Shown: positions 8,518 to 15,511 of the stretch, one piece after another
Position numbering within the stretch: the stretch's first letter is position 1
Layout of the letters: each line of letters opens with the position of its first letter
Assembly: GCA_948868795.1 (NCBI GenBank)
Contig: CAQRDK010000015.1
Location: 1-20,751, forward strand
From: an uncultured Candidatus Saccharibacteria bacterium
GTDB taxonomy: Bacteria > Patescibacteriota > Saccharimonadia > Saccharimonadales > Saccharimonadaceae
Direction of reading: 5' to 3'
Length of the DNA stretch: 20,751 nucleotides
Made by a program: the position numbers and the translations under genes
Notes under the pieces: generated by a model
The model's database searches: none
Seen by the model: only the letters and a program-made list of their open reading frames with translations
Told to the model about the DNA's origin: nothing

Positions 8518-9165
8518 TCAAAACCCTTCGCACCCCGGGCAATGCCACCGCCCATCCACCGTCTGGTACCGCGTCAGCCCGCACTCCGGACACGCCGACC
8601 TCCGATGCAGCCAGTCCCGATAAGTATCCAGCGCCACCTCGACGAAATCCTCATCATAATATATATTATAGCCCGCCGCTCGATACCGCTCCGCCAGCTC
8701 CCGCGCCCGCTCCCACGCCTCCCGCTCCATCCGAATCCGCTCCGGATCCGTCCGAAAATCCCGATGTCCCGACAGCGCATGCCCGACCTCATGTAGCAGC
8801 TGTAACCCCCATTCCAACCCTCTCCGCCCCCCATCAAAAGCCTCATCAGCACCCTCTTCATAATCTCCATTGCCTCTTCGATCCTCCAAAAACTCCTCAT
8901 AAACCACCGTCCTCGGCGGCCTAAACATAAATCTTTTACCCGCCCTGAACCGCAGCTCCGGATAGTCTGCCTCCAGCCTCGCCACCAACGTCTCGCCTCC
9001 AGCCGCCTCATTAAAAACTTGTTCAGCCGTCTTGCCAACAGCCCGCGCCTCGCCTCCCCGAACGCCCGCCGCCAGCTCGTTCGGGTATTCAGCCCGCGCC
9101 GCCGCACCATTTTTTTGCGCACCCGCGCCCTTTTTTTTATTCACCTCCATCCTAACTTTAATCAT
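8518..9165 (-). CDS. HExxH zinc metallopeptidase with C-terminal zinc ribbon
   Basis: A 215-residue soluble protein. The zinc-metallopeptidase motif HEVGH is at residues 125-129, followed by ALSGH and, about 18-20 residues on, Glu147/Glu149 in MEREAWERA, suitable as the third zinc ligand. The pattern recalls ImmA/IrrE-type gluzincins but I cannot place it in a named family. The C-terminus has a four-Cys zinc ribbon (C192-PE-C195 and C209-PG-C212). Residues 1-60 are Ala/Gly/Glu/Arg-rich and probably disordered. The start at 9165 has GGGGGTG about 9 bases upstream; Met6 is an alternative. ImmA-like peptidases often cleave a repressor, but no partner repressor is seen here. Confidence 0.7.
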   Translation of the reverse strand: MIKVRMEVNKKKGAGAQKNGAAARAEYPNELAAGVRGGEARAVGKTAEQVFNEAAGGETLVARLEADYPELRFRAGKRFMFRPPRTVVYEEFLEDRRGNGDYEEGADEAFDGGRRGLEWGLQLLHEVGHALSGHRDFRTDPERIRMEREAWERARELAERYRAAGYNIYYDEDFVEVALDTYRDWLHRRSACPECGLTRYQTVDGRWHCPGCEGF

Positions 9166-9223
9166 ACCAAACCCACCCCCATATTGCGAGCATAACCGCT
9201 TCCGAACCTCCCGCTCGCCCCAT

Positions 9224-9277
9224 GTTCGGGTTTATCGTGACCCTCAGTTCGGGTTTTTCAACTTCCCTTGTTCGGTT
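9224..9277. repeat. Three GTTCGG(G)TT repeats at exactly 23-bp spacing
   Basis: GTTCGGGTT at 9224 and 9247 and GTTCGGTT at 9270, all in the same orientation, 60-110 bases upstream of the metallopeptidase start. They could be operator sites for that gene. Two CCGAAC copies also occur beyond its 3' end (8442, 8461). Confidence 0.5.
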
Positions 9278-9425
9278 CACGAATCTCTCTATCCCAACCC
9301 CACAATCCCCTCCGTGTACATTCCCTCCAACGCCCACAAAAATCGACCCCTGAACTAACAGAAGCCGATTTTCTCATTTCATTGCCAGGCATGAATGCCA
9401 AGCAGATATATTACTTTTAGTTACG

Positions 9426-9448
9426 CTAGCCTCTCAACAGGCTAAGCA
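9426..9448. other. Inverted repeat after the KGG gene
   Basis: TAGCCT and AGGCTA around a 6-nt loop, just past the KGG stop codon. No T-run follows on the minus strand, so it is at best a weak terminator. The rest of 9278-9425 shows no gene. Confidence 0.35.
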
Positions 9449-9455
9449 TTTGCGC

Positions 9456-9662
9456 CTAAGCGTCGGTTTTCTTCGCTGGGCCACGGCGCGAAATGCGACC
9501 GCCTTTTGCCCCAGCAATCCGAGCCAAAGCCGGATTAGCGGCAAAACCGCCAGTATGACCGTTCTGACCACCTTTGCGGCCGATCTGAGAGTAAAACTCT
9601 TTGCCATACTTTTCACGATTCGTCTGAGCAGCTTTCAAGCCGCCAGCCTTCGTTCCTGACAT
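9456..9662 (-). CDS. Small KGG-motif protein (GsiB/con-10-like)
   Basis: A 68-residue, Gly- and Lys-rich hydrophilic protein with KGG motifs in GRKGGQNG and GAKGGRISRRG, plus the conserved GGFAANPALARIAG. This pattern is typical of the small stress-associated KGG family (related to GsiB and con-10), linked to desiccation and general stress in other bacteria; the molecular role is unknown. The start is well supported by AAAGGAG 7 bases upstream. A strong consensus promoter drives it as a single gene. Confidence 0.8.
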   Translation of the reverse strand: MSGTKAGGLKAAQTNREKYGKEFYSQIGRKGGQNGHTGGFAANPALARIAGAKGGRISRRGPAKKTDA

Positions 9663-9728
9663 AATTTTCTCCTTTTTCTGCCCACCAAATACTTGCTAAA
9701 ACCCACCCTTCTTTCGGATGTTACAACC

Positions 9729-9757
9729 ATTTTAGCATACCGCTTCCGTTTTGTCAA
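9729..9757 (-). promoter_or_regulatory. Strong promoter of the KGG gene
   Basis: -35 TTGACA (9752-9757), 17-bp spacer, extended -10 TGCTAAAAT (9729-9737). Predicted leader about 60 nt. A TGTTATAAT on the plus strand (9778-9786) could start a divergent transcript but has no good -35. Confidence 0.85.
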
Positions 9758-9915
9758 TAGTTTTTTCATAAAAATTATGTTATAATCCCAAAAGTCACAC
9801 TTCCCTACCCCGACACTTTCGCCCTTTCTCGTCAACCTCAATCAAACCACCTTTCAAAAAGCCCGTCAACCCCCTTCTCGCTTGCCACTTTTCCACCAAA
9901 TGTGGAAAACACCTA

Positions 9916-9944
9916 TTGACAATATTCGTATCATGATATAAAAT
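9916..9944 (+). promoter_or_regulatory. Strong promoter of a putative small RNA
   Basis: -35 TTGACA (9916-9921), 17-bp spacer, -10 TAAAAT (9939-9944). An 8-bp inverted repeat, TTTTCCAC and GTGGAAAA (about 9893-9913), lies right upstream and could be a regulator site. Confidence 0.75.
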
Positions 9945-9950
9945 AGAGAT

Positions 9951-10104
9951 AACTTCGGCTATCGAGCTACCACTCGAAAGCCGAAGCCAAATGTTTCGAG
10001 CTAGCCACTGCGAGGTAGCCCGAAACCCAAAAGTCACTGAGTTCACGCTCGGTAACTATTACAAAATAGGACAGCCGAACCTACCCTCTCGGCGGTTCTT
10101 TTTT
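9951..10104 (+). ncRNA. Putative structured small RNA, about 150 nt
   Basis: Between a consensus promoter and a T-run (TTCTTTTTT ending 10104) the plus strand has no convincing gene but folds well. Hairpin 1: CTTCGGCT (9953-9960) with AGCCGAAG (9979-9986), enclosing TCGAG / CTCGA. Hairpin 2: GTTTCGAGCTA (9993-10003) with TAGCCCGAAAC (10016-10026), one mismatch. Hairpin 3: ACTGAG (10036-10041) with CTCGGT (10048-10053). A terminal hairpin is GAACC (10077-10081) with GGTTC (10094-10098). AGCCGAA recurs at 10073-10079, so the 5' TTCGGCT has two possible partners. I do not recognise the RNA; it does not resemble SRP, 6S, tmRNA or RNase P RNA. Confidence 0.6.
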
Positions 10105-10400
10105 GTTGGCCCGTTTCTCACCTACCCCCGTCCGTCCTTCACCCATTCCCTATTTCTCGACCAAAATCCCTTCCACCCCGCCTTTATTTTGCTGTTTTAA
10201 GCCCCACAGAAACCCAAAACGGCCATTCCAAGTCCAAACAGCCATCCCGAATACGTTTATGCTTAAACCGCGCTGGAAACCGCCTTAAAATGCCTCCTAG
10301 ACCCAAAATCCACGCCCTGATCCCCCTTACGAAAGCGTCAAAAACCACTGGACACGGCAACCCACAAAATCCGCCATCAAACACACTAAAAGTAAGAAAC
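10105..10400. other. Stretch with no supported gene
   Basis: About 300 bases between the small RNA and the toxin-antitoxin terminator. A 75-codon minus-strand reading frame exists (10184-10411) but has no ribosome-binding site, promoter or recognisable motif. I see no other structure. Confidence 0.5.
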
Positions 10401-10420
10401 ACGGCCGCCAAAACGACCGT
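10401..10420 (-). terminator. Likely terminator of the toxin-antitoxin operon
   Basis: In the minus-strand transcript ACGGTCG pairs with CGGCCGT (7 bp, one U-G) around a 6-nt loop, then a T-rich tail GTTTCTTACTTTT. It lies about 30 bases past the antitoxin stop. Confidence 0.5.
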
Positions 10421-10451
10421 ATTTCTATAATTCTCCGCCTCGTCAAACCAG

Positions 10452-10715
10452 CTAAATCTGCTCTTTCAATACAATATCCCCAGAGATGTAGCGATGTAAA
10501 ATCGTGTTAATCAGCGTTTGATATGGCATACCAACTCTATTCGCCTTACGCTTAATTTCATTCAAATCATTCTCGTTAATCCTAATAGAGATCGCTTTCG
10601 GATTCGAATTTCGCACAGCCGCCATAACTGATTGCCGCTCACCCTCAGAAACCGGTTGCGACAATCCCGCTTCTACAGAATCCATCAAATATCGCTCTTC
10701 TTCGTACTCACTCAT
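10452..10715 (-). CDS. BrnA/CopG-like antitoxin
   Basis: An 87-residue protein. Residues about 41-80 (ISIRINENDLNEIKRKANRV and onward to ISGDIV) have the ribbon-helix-helix look of BrnA/CopG-type antitoxins: a beta strand of alternating charge, then two amphipathic helices. The acidic N-terminal 35 residues would be the toxin-binding part. It overlaps the toxin gene by 8 bases and has a good GAGGAG Shine-Dalgarno 6 bases from its ATG. Toxin first and antitoxin second is the brnTA order. Such antitoxins usually repress their own operon; a dyad in the promoter upstream of the toxin fits. Family-level call only. Confidence 0.72.
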   Translation of the reverse strand: MSEYEEERYLMDSVEAGLSQPVSEGERQSVMAAVRNSNPKAISIRINENDLNEIKRKANRVGMPYQTLINTILHRYISGDIVLKEQI

Positions 10716-10989
10716 TATTTTCTCCTCTATTATATTTTGCGTTTAATCTCCGCGACGGAAACACGGTTTTTATAAAAATGTCTCCGGTCGGTTCAATCAC
10801 AAAAGGCACGCAACAAACATAACCATTCAGCAATACGACAAACATCAGCTGCTCTGGATGATTGACCTGAGACGGCACCTTCTCAATCGCCAAAAACTGT
10901 TCGTCCTCAATCAATCTTGCAATCTCTGTTATATCTATATCCCGTTCCCGCCGCAACCAAGAAGCCTTTTCCGCATTCCATCGTATCAT
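10708..10989 (-). CDS. BrnT-like toxin of a type II toxin-antitoxin pair
   Basis: A 93-residue protein starting IRWNAEKASWLRRERDIDIT and ending FIKTVFPSRRLNAKY. The WN.EK...L...R.I pattern, the central strands (MFVVLLNGYVCCVPFVIE) and the terminal KT.FPSR match the BrnT-like branch of the RelE/ParE toxin fold. In known BrnT the toxin is an mRNA-cleaving ribonuclease; activity here is inferred. The predicted transcription start falls on the A of its ATG, so the mRNA appears leaderless. The antitoxin start overlaps its end. The stop is TGA. Confidence 0.72.
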   Translation of the reverse strand: MIRWNAEKASWLRRERDIDITEIARLIEDEQFLAIEKVPSQVNHPEQLMFVVLLNGYVCCVPFVIEPTGDIFIKTVFPSRRLNAKYNRGENNE

Positions 10990-10995
10990 ATCTAC

Positions 10996-11024
10996 AGTAT
11001 ATACAATGTATTACAAATTGTCAA
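10996..11024 (-). promoter_or_regulatory. Toxin-antitoxin promoter and probable operator
   Basis: -35 TTGACA (11019-11024), 17-bp spacer, -10 TATACT (10996-11001). An 11-bp dyad ATACAATGTAT (11001-11011) sits in the spacer against the -10, a good place for antitoxin binding. Only six bases separate the -10 from the ATG. Between here and 11210 I see no gene; a GCCCGTTGGGC palindrome lies near 11080. Confidence 0.78.
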
Positions 11025-11210
11025 CCCTCGCTATAATTCTCCGCCCCAGCCGCCGCCCCGCCAAATCCGCTTCAAGCCCGTTGGGCAGGCCTGAACAAGT
11101 TTTGATATCAATTGTAAAAAAGGAATAAGTATGTGCTATATCGCAAACTACTAACATTTGACGGTTGCGGAGGCTAAGACGGAGAACCCCTAAAGCCCCA
11201 AAACTAGAAA

Positions 11211-12896
11211 CTATCTAGCCACGCAACGAGCAGATAACCCATAATACCGATCATCCGTACTCGACGGGTATAAATTAGTCCCATTACTTGCAATGTACAA
11301 ACTTTGCGCATCATCCACATTAGTATAGGCCGTGCTTGACCAATAATACGCCGCGCTCCCAGAGTTATTCAAGTAGCCGTTATCACGAATATCTCCACTA
11401 CGCACAAAGAAAAGCGGAGCAACAACCGAATCATTCACCGACATAGTAGACGCCGCAGTTCCGGCAGAATTGTATCGCTGGAGCAAAGCCTTATAACTAT
11501 ACTTCCGACCGTAAGCCGTCGCAAAACTACTCGTAGAACTATTACGCCCAGAAGACGGTAATCTCCAACCTTTAGGACAAATGCTAGAAGGCGCATCCAC
11601 TAAATTGCTCTCACTTGTTACTGCACCGCTTGCACCAACGCTTTTTATATCAATCCCAGTTCCAGCAGTAACCGCACTCCACGTATACCAATTGCCAACT
11701 TCGTAATGCGCATCATATTGAGCACACTCACCAGATGTAGCCTCAGAGACAGCAGTATTCGCGTCCTTCTTGCAGGTTCCTCCGTTTGTTCCAGTATATA
11801 CTGTCTTTGTATAAAACTCAGGATCGCTAGATGGCACTCGGCTACCAGCCAAAACAAAACCAACATTAGCACAACTAGACAGGCCTCTATTATTTGAACA
11901 TGTAGCACCGGCGAGAGGAGTATTTAGAATAAACTTTCCCTGGTCCCAAGAGCGAGATTGCGTCACGTTAGTTGTAATAGTAGAAGTAGAAATCGTAGAC
12001 GTCGTTGCCGCCGTCGGGTTCGTCCAAGCTGCGCTCATATCGGAATTCTGGTATGACATACTGGCCGTAGCACTATCCGGAAACCCCGAAGCAGGAATAT
12101 CCAGATCCAAATTCTGCGTCATCCAGCAATTGTTATCCTTAAGCTTCGCCACCCAATAACTTTTCCCATCTCGCACATCAATCAATTGCCTCGTCTCTCC
12201 CACCTCACTCGCCTCACACACCGCACTCGTCATTTCCTGCATATTAGTCAACGAGGCCAACCCGGTTATCTCCAGCGGCGAAGAAACTACGCTCAGCGTC
12301 ACCTCATTCTCATAAGTATCCGCCGGCTTATCGTTCCCGATATGTGCCGCGAAGCTCAGCGTAAACACCTTGCTATCCGACTTGATATTCGGCGAATCGT
12401 TCCCGCCTAGCGCCACTCCCCGCACATTCTCCGGCATTCGCGAGAAACTCGTCCCCGCCGTCTCGCCCTCTATCGCATTATATCCCCATGAATTCACCGG
12501 CAAACTCTCATAACTACTTGAACTTGTAACGCCGTTAATAGTTGCCCCGCTATTCTTCCCTGTTAACTCCGACTTATTACTACCCAAATAAACCGTATAC
12601 CCGCCCGAATTCTCCACTCCGACCGTCGCCTTCACCGAATACCTCGCCGAAGCCCCGCTCTCAGAAACCGGCGTCAACGTCGTCACCCCGACCGGATCTC
12701 CAAACGCAAAACTCACCGTCGAGGTCACAACCTCCGCCTGCGCCGCCACCCCGCCACTATCCTCACCCTCTTCCCCGCCCTCCAACGCACTTGCCGATAA
12801 CCCCACCAACGGATTTGCCAACAAAAACGCCAGCAGCAACAAGCTCAGACCGCTCGCGCTCCCGGCAATATTAAAGTTTTTATAACCTCTTAGCAT
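11211..12896 (-). CDS. Secreted FISUMP-domain surface protein (copy A)
   Basis: 561 residues from the ATG at 12896, chosen because AAAGGAGGG lies 5 bases upstream; a longer frame to 12962 would run through the leader terminator. The N-terminus is a signal peptide or membrane segment (about 14-38, ending LSASA). Residues about 60-220 form a beta-rich repeat-like module (YSVKATVGVENSGGYTVYLG). From about 225 to the end is a FISUMP-type domain (Fibrobacter succinogenes major paralogous domain), with CEASEVGETRQLIDVRDGKS, NCWMTQNLD, CPKGWRLPS, YYWSSTAY and the terminal YYGLSARCVAR. Function unknown; a surface binding role is inferred. The gene shares module order and long identical stretches with the plus-strand gene at 19988, and a related leader. 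Confidence 0.88.
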   Translation of the reverse strand: MLRGYKNFNIAGSASGLSLLLLAFLLANPLVGLSASALEGGEEGEDSGGVAAQAEVVTSTVSFAFGDPVGVTTLTPVSESGASARYSVKATVGVENSGGYTVYLGSNKSELTGKNSGATINGVTSSSSYESLPVNSWGYNAIEGETAGTSFSRMPENVRGVALGGNDSPNIKSDSKVFTLSFAAHIGNDKPADTYENEVTLSVVSSPLEITGLASLTNMQEMTSAVCEASEVGETRQLIDVRDGKSYWVAKLKDNNCWMTQNLDLDIPASGFPDSATASMSYQNSDMSAAWTNPTAATTSTISTSTITTNVTQSRSWDQGKFILNTPLAGATCSNNRGLSSCANVGFVLAGSRVPSSDPEFYTKTVYTGTNGGTCKKDANTAVSEATSGECAQYDAHYEVGNWYTWSAVTAGTGIDIKSVGASGAVTSESNLVDAPSSICPKGWRLPSSGRNSSTSSFATAYGRKYSYKALLQRYNSAGTAASTMSVNDSVVAPLFFVRSGDIRDNGYLNNSGSAAYYWSSTAYTNVDDAQSLYIASNGTNLYPSSTDDRYYGLSARCVAR

Positions 12897-12900
12897 TATA

Positions 12901-13089
12901 CCCTCCTTTGATTGTATGAACACCCAGGCGAGCCATCTCCCAATACAAAAATGGCACCGCAAGGGTGTTCACACAATGCATCTAGCAAATCTCTTCGCCA
13001 GGACATAGTACCTTACGGCGCCATTTTTCCTAACGAAAATTAGCCAAAAAGCAAAAACAGATTTGCTCTATCGATACATTATGTGAACA
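12901..13089 (-). promoter_or_regulatory. Structured switch-like leader RNA, copy A
   Basis: Positions are plus-strand. Terminator-like stem T: 13011-13028 with 12947-12964, 18 bp with two G-U, loop 46 nt; its 3' arm ends in a T-run. S1 at the transcript 5' end (13073-13089 and 13059-13067) pairs with S2 (12966-12982 and 12984-12992), 17 + 9 bp. S2 (12963-12977) also pairs with S3 (12911-12925), 15 bp with one G-U, directly before the AAAGGAGGG. S2 also pairs locally, TGGCGAA with TTTGCTA around a GAGA loop (12983-13000). The pairings compete, so it reads as an attenuator or riboswitch. No known class recognised. Confidence 0.7.
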
Positions 13090-13094
13090 ATCTC

Positions 13095-13103
13095 ATTATA
13101 CCA
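13095..13103 (-). promoter_or_regulatory. Extended -10 promoter of FISUMP copy A
   Basis: TGGTATAAT; no good -35. Predicted start near 13088, exactly at the beginning of S1 of the leader, giving a leader of about 190 nt. Confidence 0.65.
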
Positions 13104-13135
13104 CACAAAAACCAAAACCAGTACAAAAATCGAGC

Positions 13136-13174
13136 AAGATAAAACTCCCTGCCAAAAGCACGGAGTCTTATCTT
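13136..13174 (-). terminator. Terminator of tRNA-Ala
   Basis: AAGATAAGACTCC pairs with GGAGTTTTATCTT (13 bp, one G-U) around a 13-nt loop in the minus-strand transcript, starting at the end of the tRNA. Confidence 0.6.
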
Positions 13175-13250
13175 GGTGGAGTAACAGGGATTCAAACCCT
13201 GGACCTCCGCCTTGCAAAGGCGGCGCTCTAATCAGCTGAGCTATTACCCC
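13174..13250 (-). tRNA. tRNA-Ala (anticodon TGC)
   Basis: 77 nt with CCA encoded. The acceptor stem GGGGTAA / TTACTCC pairs fully with one G-U. The D arm has AGCTCAGCT, the anticodon loop is TTTGCAA (anticodon complement at 13214-13216) and the T arm is GGTTTGAATCC. Discriminator A. Confidence 0.95.
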
Positions 13251-13368
13251 ATAAACATACCGAGAGGCGAAGCTAGAATGATGATAGTTTGGATTTTGAG
13301 GGGCTGAAACGCGTCTCAAGACGAGTGAAGACCCGAAAAACCAAAATAGCTCATTATAGCGAGCTGAA

Positions 13369-13445
13369 TGGTGGGGATATGTGGACTTGAACCACAGACC
13401 TCGTCATTATCAGTGACGCGCTCTAACCAGCTGAGCTATATCCCC
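13369..13445 (-). tRNA. tRNA-Ile (anticodon GAT)
   Basis: 77 nt with CCA encoded. Acceptor stem GGGGATA / TATCCCC, anticodon stem CGTCA / TGACG with loop CTGATAA (anticodon complement at 13409-13411), T arm GGTTCAAGTCC. It lies 118 bases upstream of tRNA-Ala in the same direction. Confidence 0.95.
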
Positions 13446-13454
13446 ATTCCCTTC

Positions 13455-13483
13455 ATTTTACCCCACTTCGCCCGAAAAATCAA
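13455..13483 (-). promoter_or_regulatory. Promoter of tRNA-Ile
   Basis: -35 TTGATT (13478-13483), 17-bp spacer, -10 TAAAAT (13455-13460). The -35 overlaps the stop codon of the deacetylase gene. Confidence 0.6.
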
Positions 13484-14772
13484 GGCCTAAAATTATAATA
13501 CACCACCCCGCTCGTCAGCCCCACACCTCGCGCCGCCGCCAACTCCGACACCGTCAAAAACTCATAACCTTGCGCTCTCAAATCATCAATAATATTCGCC
13601 ACCGCGTCCACCGTCGAAGCGTGAATATCATGCATTAACACAATCGCCCCGTCGTGCGCCGCCCCAACCACGTTTGCCCGCACCGTCGCCGCGTTCCTAT
13701 ATTTCCAATCCTGCGGGTCCACCGACCAATAAATCATCGGCTTCCCCAAATACCCCCGCATTATATCGCTCACCGCACCATATGGCGGCCGCATAATCGC
13801 CACTTTCCGCCCCAAAGTATTCATAAAAATCTGATCCATATTCGCCACATCGGCCTGCAAGTCCACCGCCGAAAGTTTTGACAAATCCTGGTGATACGAA
13901 CTATGACTTCCGACCTCGTGTCCCTCCGCTTCCTCACGCTTCAAAAGATCCGGCGCCCGGCTCGCCATCGACCCTACCACGAAAAACGTCGCTTTCACCC
14001 CCTTCGCCTTCAAAATATCCAAAAGCCGACCCGTCGTCGCCGTCGAAGGGCCATCATCAAACGTCAACGCAATCAACTTCTTTTCCCCGGTCACCGGCAC
14101 CGTCACAGGCGGATTCGTCGTTGCTGCTGGCTTTTCCGGCTCGACCGGCTTCTCTTCCGGTTTTTCCTCTGGTTCCACCGAAGCCTCCTCGTCCGTTCCA
14201 TCTGTCGGCTTTTCTTGCACCTCCTCCCCAGGCTCTTTCCCTTCCGGCTCATCCGTCGTCACCTCATCCCCGCTCGCACCGCCAGTCGCCTCCCAGATCG
14301 CATTCCCGACCAATTTCCCCACTCCAAAAGCCCCGAAACCAACCCCAATCACTATCGCCACCAGCACCACGAACTTCAGCCACGGATAATACACATTCAC
14401 CCGATGTAACCAACCACCCCGCCTCTTTTCCTCACCCACACCAGCCTTTTCATCGCCCGCTACATGCCGTCGCCCCTCGTCATCATCGGTCTCCCTAGCT
14501 ATTTCATCCTCATCGTCACCTTCGACGCCCGCCTCTTCCTCGATAACATCTTCTTCTACAACTTCGTCAACCCCTTCTCCGACAACCGCCTCAGAAATCT
14601 CCTCATCAACAACCACCCCGCTGGCCACATTAACGCCTTCTTCGCCCCTATGAACACTCTCCTCTACAACCGGTTTCTTACCGCCTAGCTCCACTTCACG
14701 AATTACAATCTCCGGCTCCGTCGTCTTTTCTGTAACCTTTTTTCGATTTTTTGTTTTTCGTTTTCTGCTCAT
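13480..14772 (-). CDS. Membrane-anchored polysaccharide deacetylase (NodB domain)
   Basis: A 430-residue protein. Residues 1-120 are cytoplasmic: a basic start (SRKRKTKNRKK) then a long acidic stretch. One membrane helix spans about 133-156, followed by a Pro/Glu/Lys-rich linker (about 170-215). The carbohydrate esterase 4 domain is at about 230-415, with all motifs: TFDDGPS (237-243; D239 base, D240 metal), HSSYH (290-294, metal ligands), RPPYG (328-332), DPQDW (352-356) and LMHDIH (379-384). It should remove acetyl groups from peptidoglycan or another surface glycan outside the membrane; the substrate is not fixed by the sequence. The long acidic cytoplasmic tail is unusual. The start lies 9 bases from a TGGTATAAT -10, so the mRNA is nearly leaderless. 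Confidence 0.9.
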   Translation of the reverse strand: MSRKRKTKNRKKVTEKTTEPEIVIREVELGGKKPVVEESVHRGEEGVNVASGVVVDEEISEAVVGEGVDEVVEEDVIEEEAGVEGDDEDEIARETDDDEGRRHVAGDEKAGVGEEKRRGGWLHRVNVYYPWLKFVVLVAIVIGVGFGAFGVGKLVGNAIWEATGGASGDEVTTDEPEGKEPGEEVQEKPTDGTDEEASVEPEEKPEEKPVEPEKPAATTNPPVTVPVTGEKKLIALTFDDGPSTATTGRLLDILKAKGVKATFFVVGSMASRAPDLLKREEAEGHEVGSHSSYHQDLSKLSAVDLQADVANMDQIFMNTLGRKVAIMRPPYGAVSDIMRGYLGKPMIYWSVDPQDWKYRNAATVRANVVGAAHDGAIVLMHDIHASTVDAVANIIDDLRAQGYEFLTVSELAAARGVGLTSGVVYYNFRP

Positions 14773-14781
14773 GCTGTCCCA

Positions 14782-14790
14782 ATTATACCA
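14782..14790 (-). promoter_or_regulatory. Extended -10 promoter of the deacetylase
   Basis: TGGTATAAT with no convincing -35. The predicted start is only about 2-3 bases before the ATG and there is no Shine-Dalgarno. Confidence 0.6.
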
Positions 14791-14873
14791 CTTTTCACCA
14801 AAAACAATCCCACAAACTCCATCTCAAATCCTAACCCCCGCTCCAAAATCACAAGACCACCCCCAACCCCGCG

Positions 14874-15452
14874 CTACTCCCCTACCACCAAAGCACACTG
14901 CCGCGCCCACTCATACATCGCAATTCCCGCCGCCGCCCCGACATTCACCGACCGCGTCGACCCAAAACTCTCAATCTCCCGCACATCATCCGCCATCTCG
15001 ATCGCCTCATCCGTCAGACCTCCCCCTTCCGAGCCGAACAACAAAGTTGTTTCCTGAACAAATTTTTTAAGCGACAGCGGCTTCACTCGCTCCGTATGGT
15101 TTTCAACCGCCACCACTTCCCTGTTACGCGCCCGCTGGTCCGTATAAAAACTTTCTACATCCGGCCAATATACTACCTCCAAATACTTGTCCGTGCACAT
15201 CGCGCCCCGCCGATTATACTTTCGCCGTCCAATAATATGAACCTTCGCCACATTAAAATTATTCGCGCTTCGCACAATTGTCCCCGCATTAAAATCATGT
15301 TCCACGTTTTCAATCGCCACTTCCAACGCATTACGCTTCCGCGCCAGCTCTTCAAAAACCGCCTCATTCGGCAGCCCCTTATACTCATCTTGCAAATTCC
15401 GCGTGTCTTCCCCGCTCCCCATAGAACCTCTATCTAAATTTTCTTCATCCAT
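14874..15452 (-). CDS. SpoU-family RNA 2'-O-methyltransferase
   Basis: A 192-residue protein of the SPOUT class, which methylates ribose 2'-OH in rRNA or tRNA using S-adenosylmethionine through a trefoil knot. All three SpoU motifs are present: HDFNAGTIVRSANNF (52-66), LLFGSEGGGL (137-146) and STRSVNVGAAAGIAMYEW (165-182). The first 30 residues are an acidic extension; no separate substrate-binding domain is present, so this is a short, TrmH/TrmL-like form. It lies directly downstream of the 16S gene in the same direction, but beyond the 16S terminator. The predicted start of transcription is at or one base before the ATG. The RNA target is unknown. Confidence 0.88.
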   Translation of the reverse strand: MDEENLDRGSMGSGEDTRNLQDEYKGLPNEAVFEELARKRNALEVAIENVEHDFNAGTIVRSANNFNVAKVHIIGRRKYNRRGAMCTDKYLEVVYWPDVESFYTDQRARNREVVAVENHTERVKPLSLKKFVQETTLLFGSEGGGLTDEAIEMADDVREIESFGSTRSVNVGAAAGIAMYEWARQCALVVGE

Positions 15453-15459
15453 CCCTGTA

Positions 15460-15468
15460 ATTATACCA
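15460..15468 (-). promoter_or_regulatory. Extended -10 promoter of the methyltransferase
   Basis: TGGTATAAT, seven bases before the ATG, implying a leaderless mRNA. The -35 region is weak. Confidence 0.6.
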
Positions 15469-15511
15469 TATAAATACCCTATTTATCCCCTGTTATCACC
15501 CCTAACCCATC

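Noticed and set aside
8267..8593. A 108-codon minus-strand frame with a coiled-coil-like repeat pattern
   Set aside because: No ribosome-binding site; it overlaps the metallopeptidase gene, and the underlying DNA repeats have 32- and 33-bp units, so the frame is not kept from unit to unit.
9795..10046. An 83-codon minus-strand frame
   Set aside because: It starts inside the structured RNA, has no Shine-Dalgarno or promoter and no recognisable motif.
11129..11152. Short plus-strand frame MCYIANY with an AAGGA upstream
   Set aside because: Only seven codons, no promoter and no downstream gene on that strand to regulate.
11211..12240. Diversity-generating retroelement target in the FISUMP domain
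   Set aside because: The C-terminal fold would be a plausible target, but no reverse transcriptase or template repeat is seen in the window.
12897..12962. A 22-codon upstream extension of FISUMP copy A
   Set aside because: It would run through the terminator arm and S3 of the leader; the ATG at 12896 has the good Shine-Dalgarno.
12901..13089. T-box riboswitch (TGGCACC resembles the T-box bulge in copy B)
   Set aside because: Copy A has TGGCGCC, there is no recognisable stem I or specifier loop, and the downstream genes are not amino-acid related. TGGCACC is part of the terminator arm.
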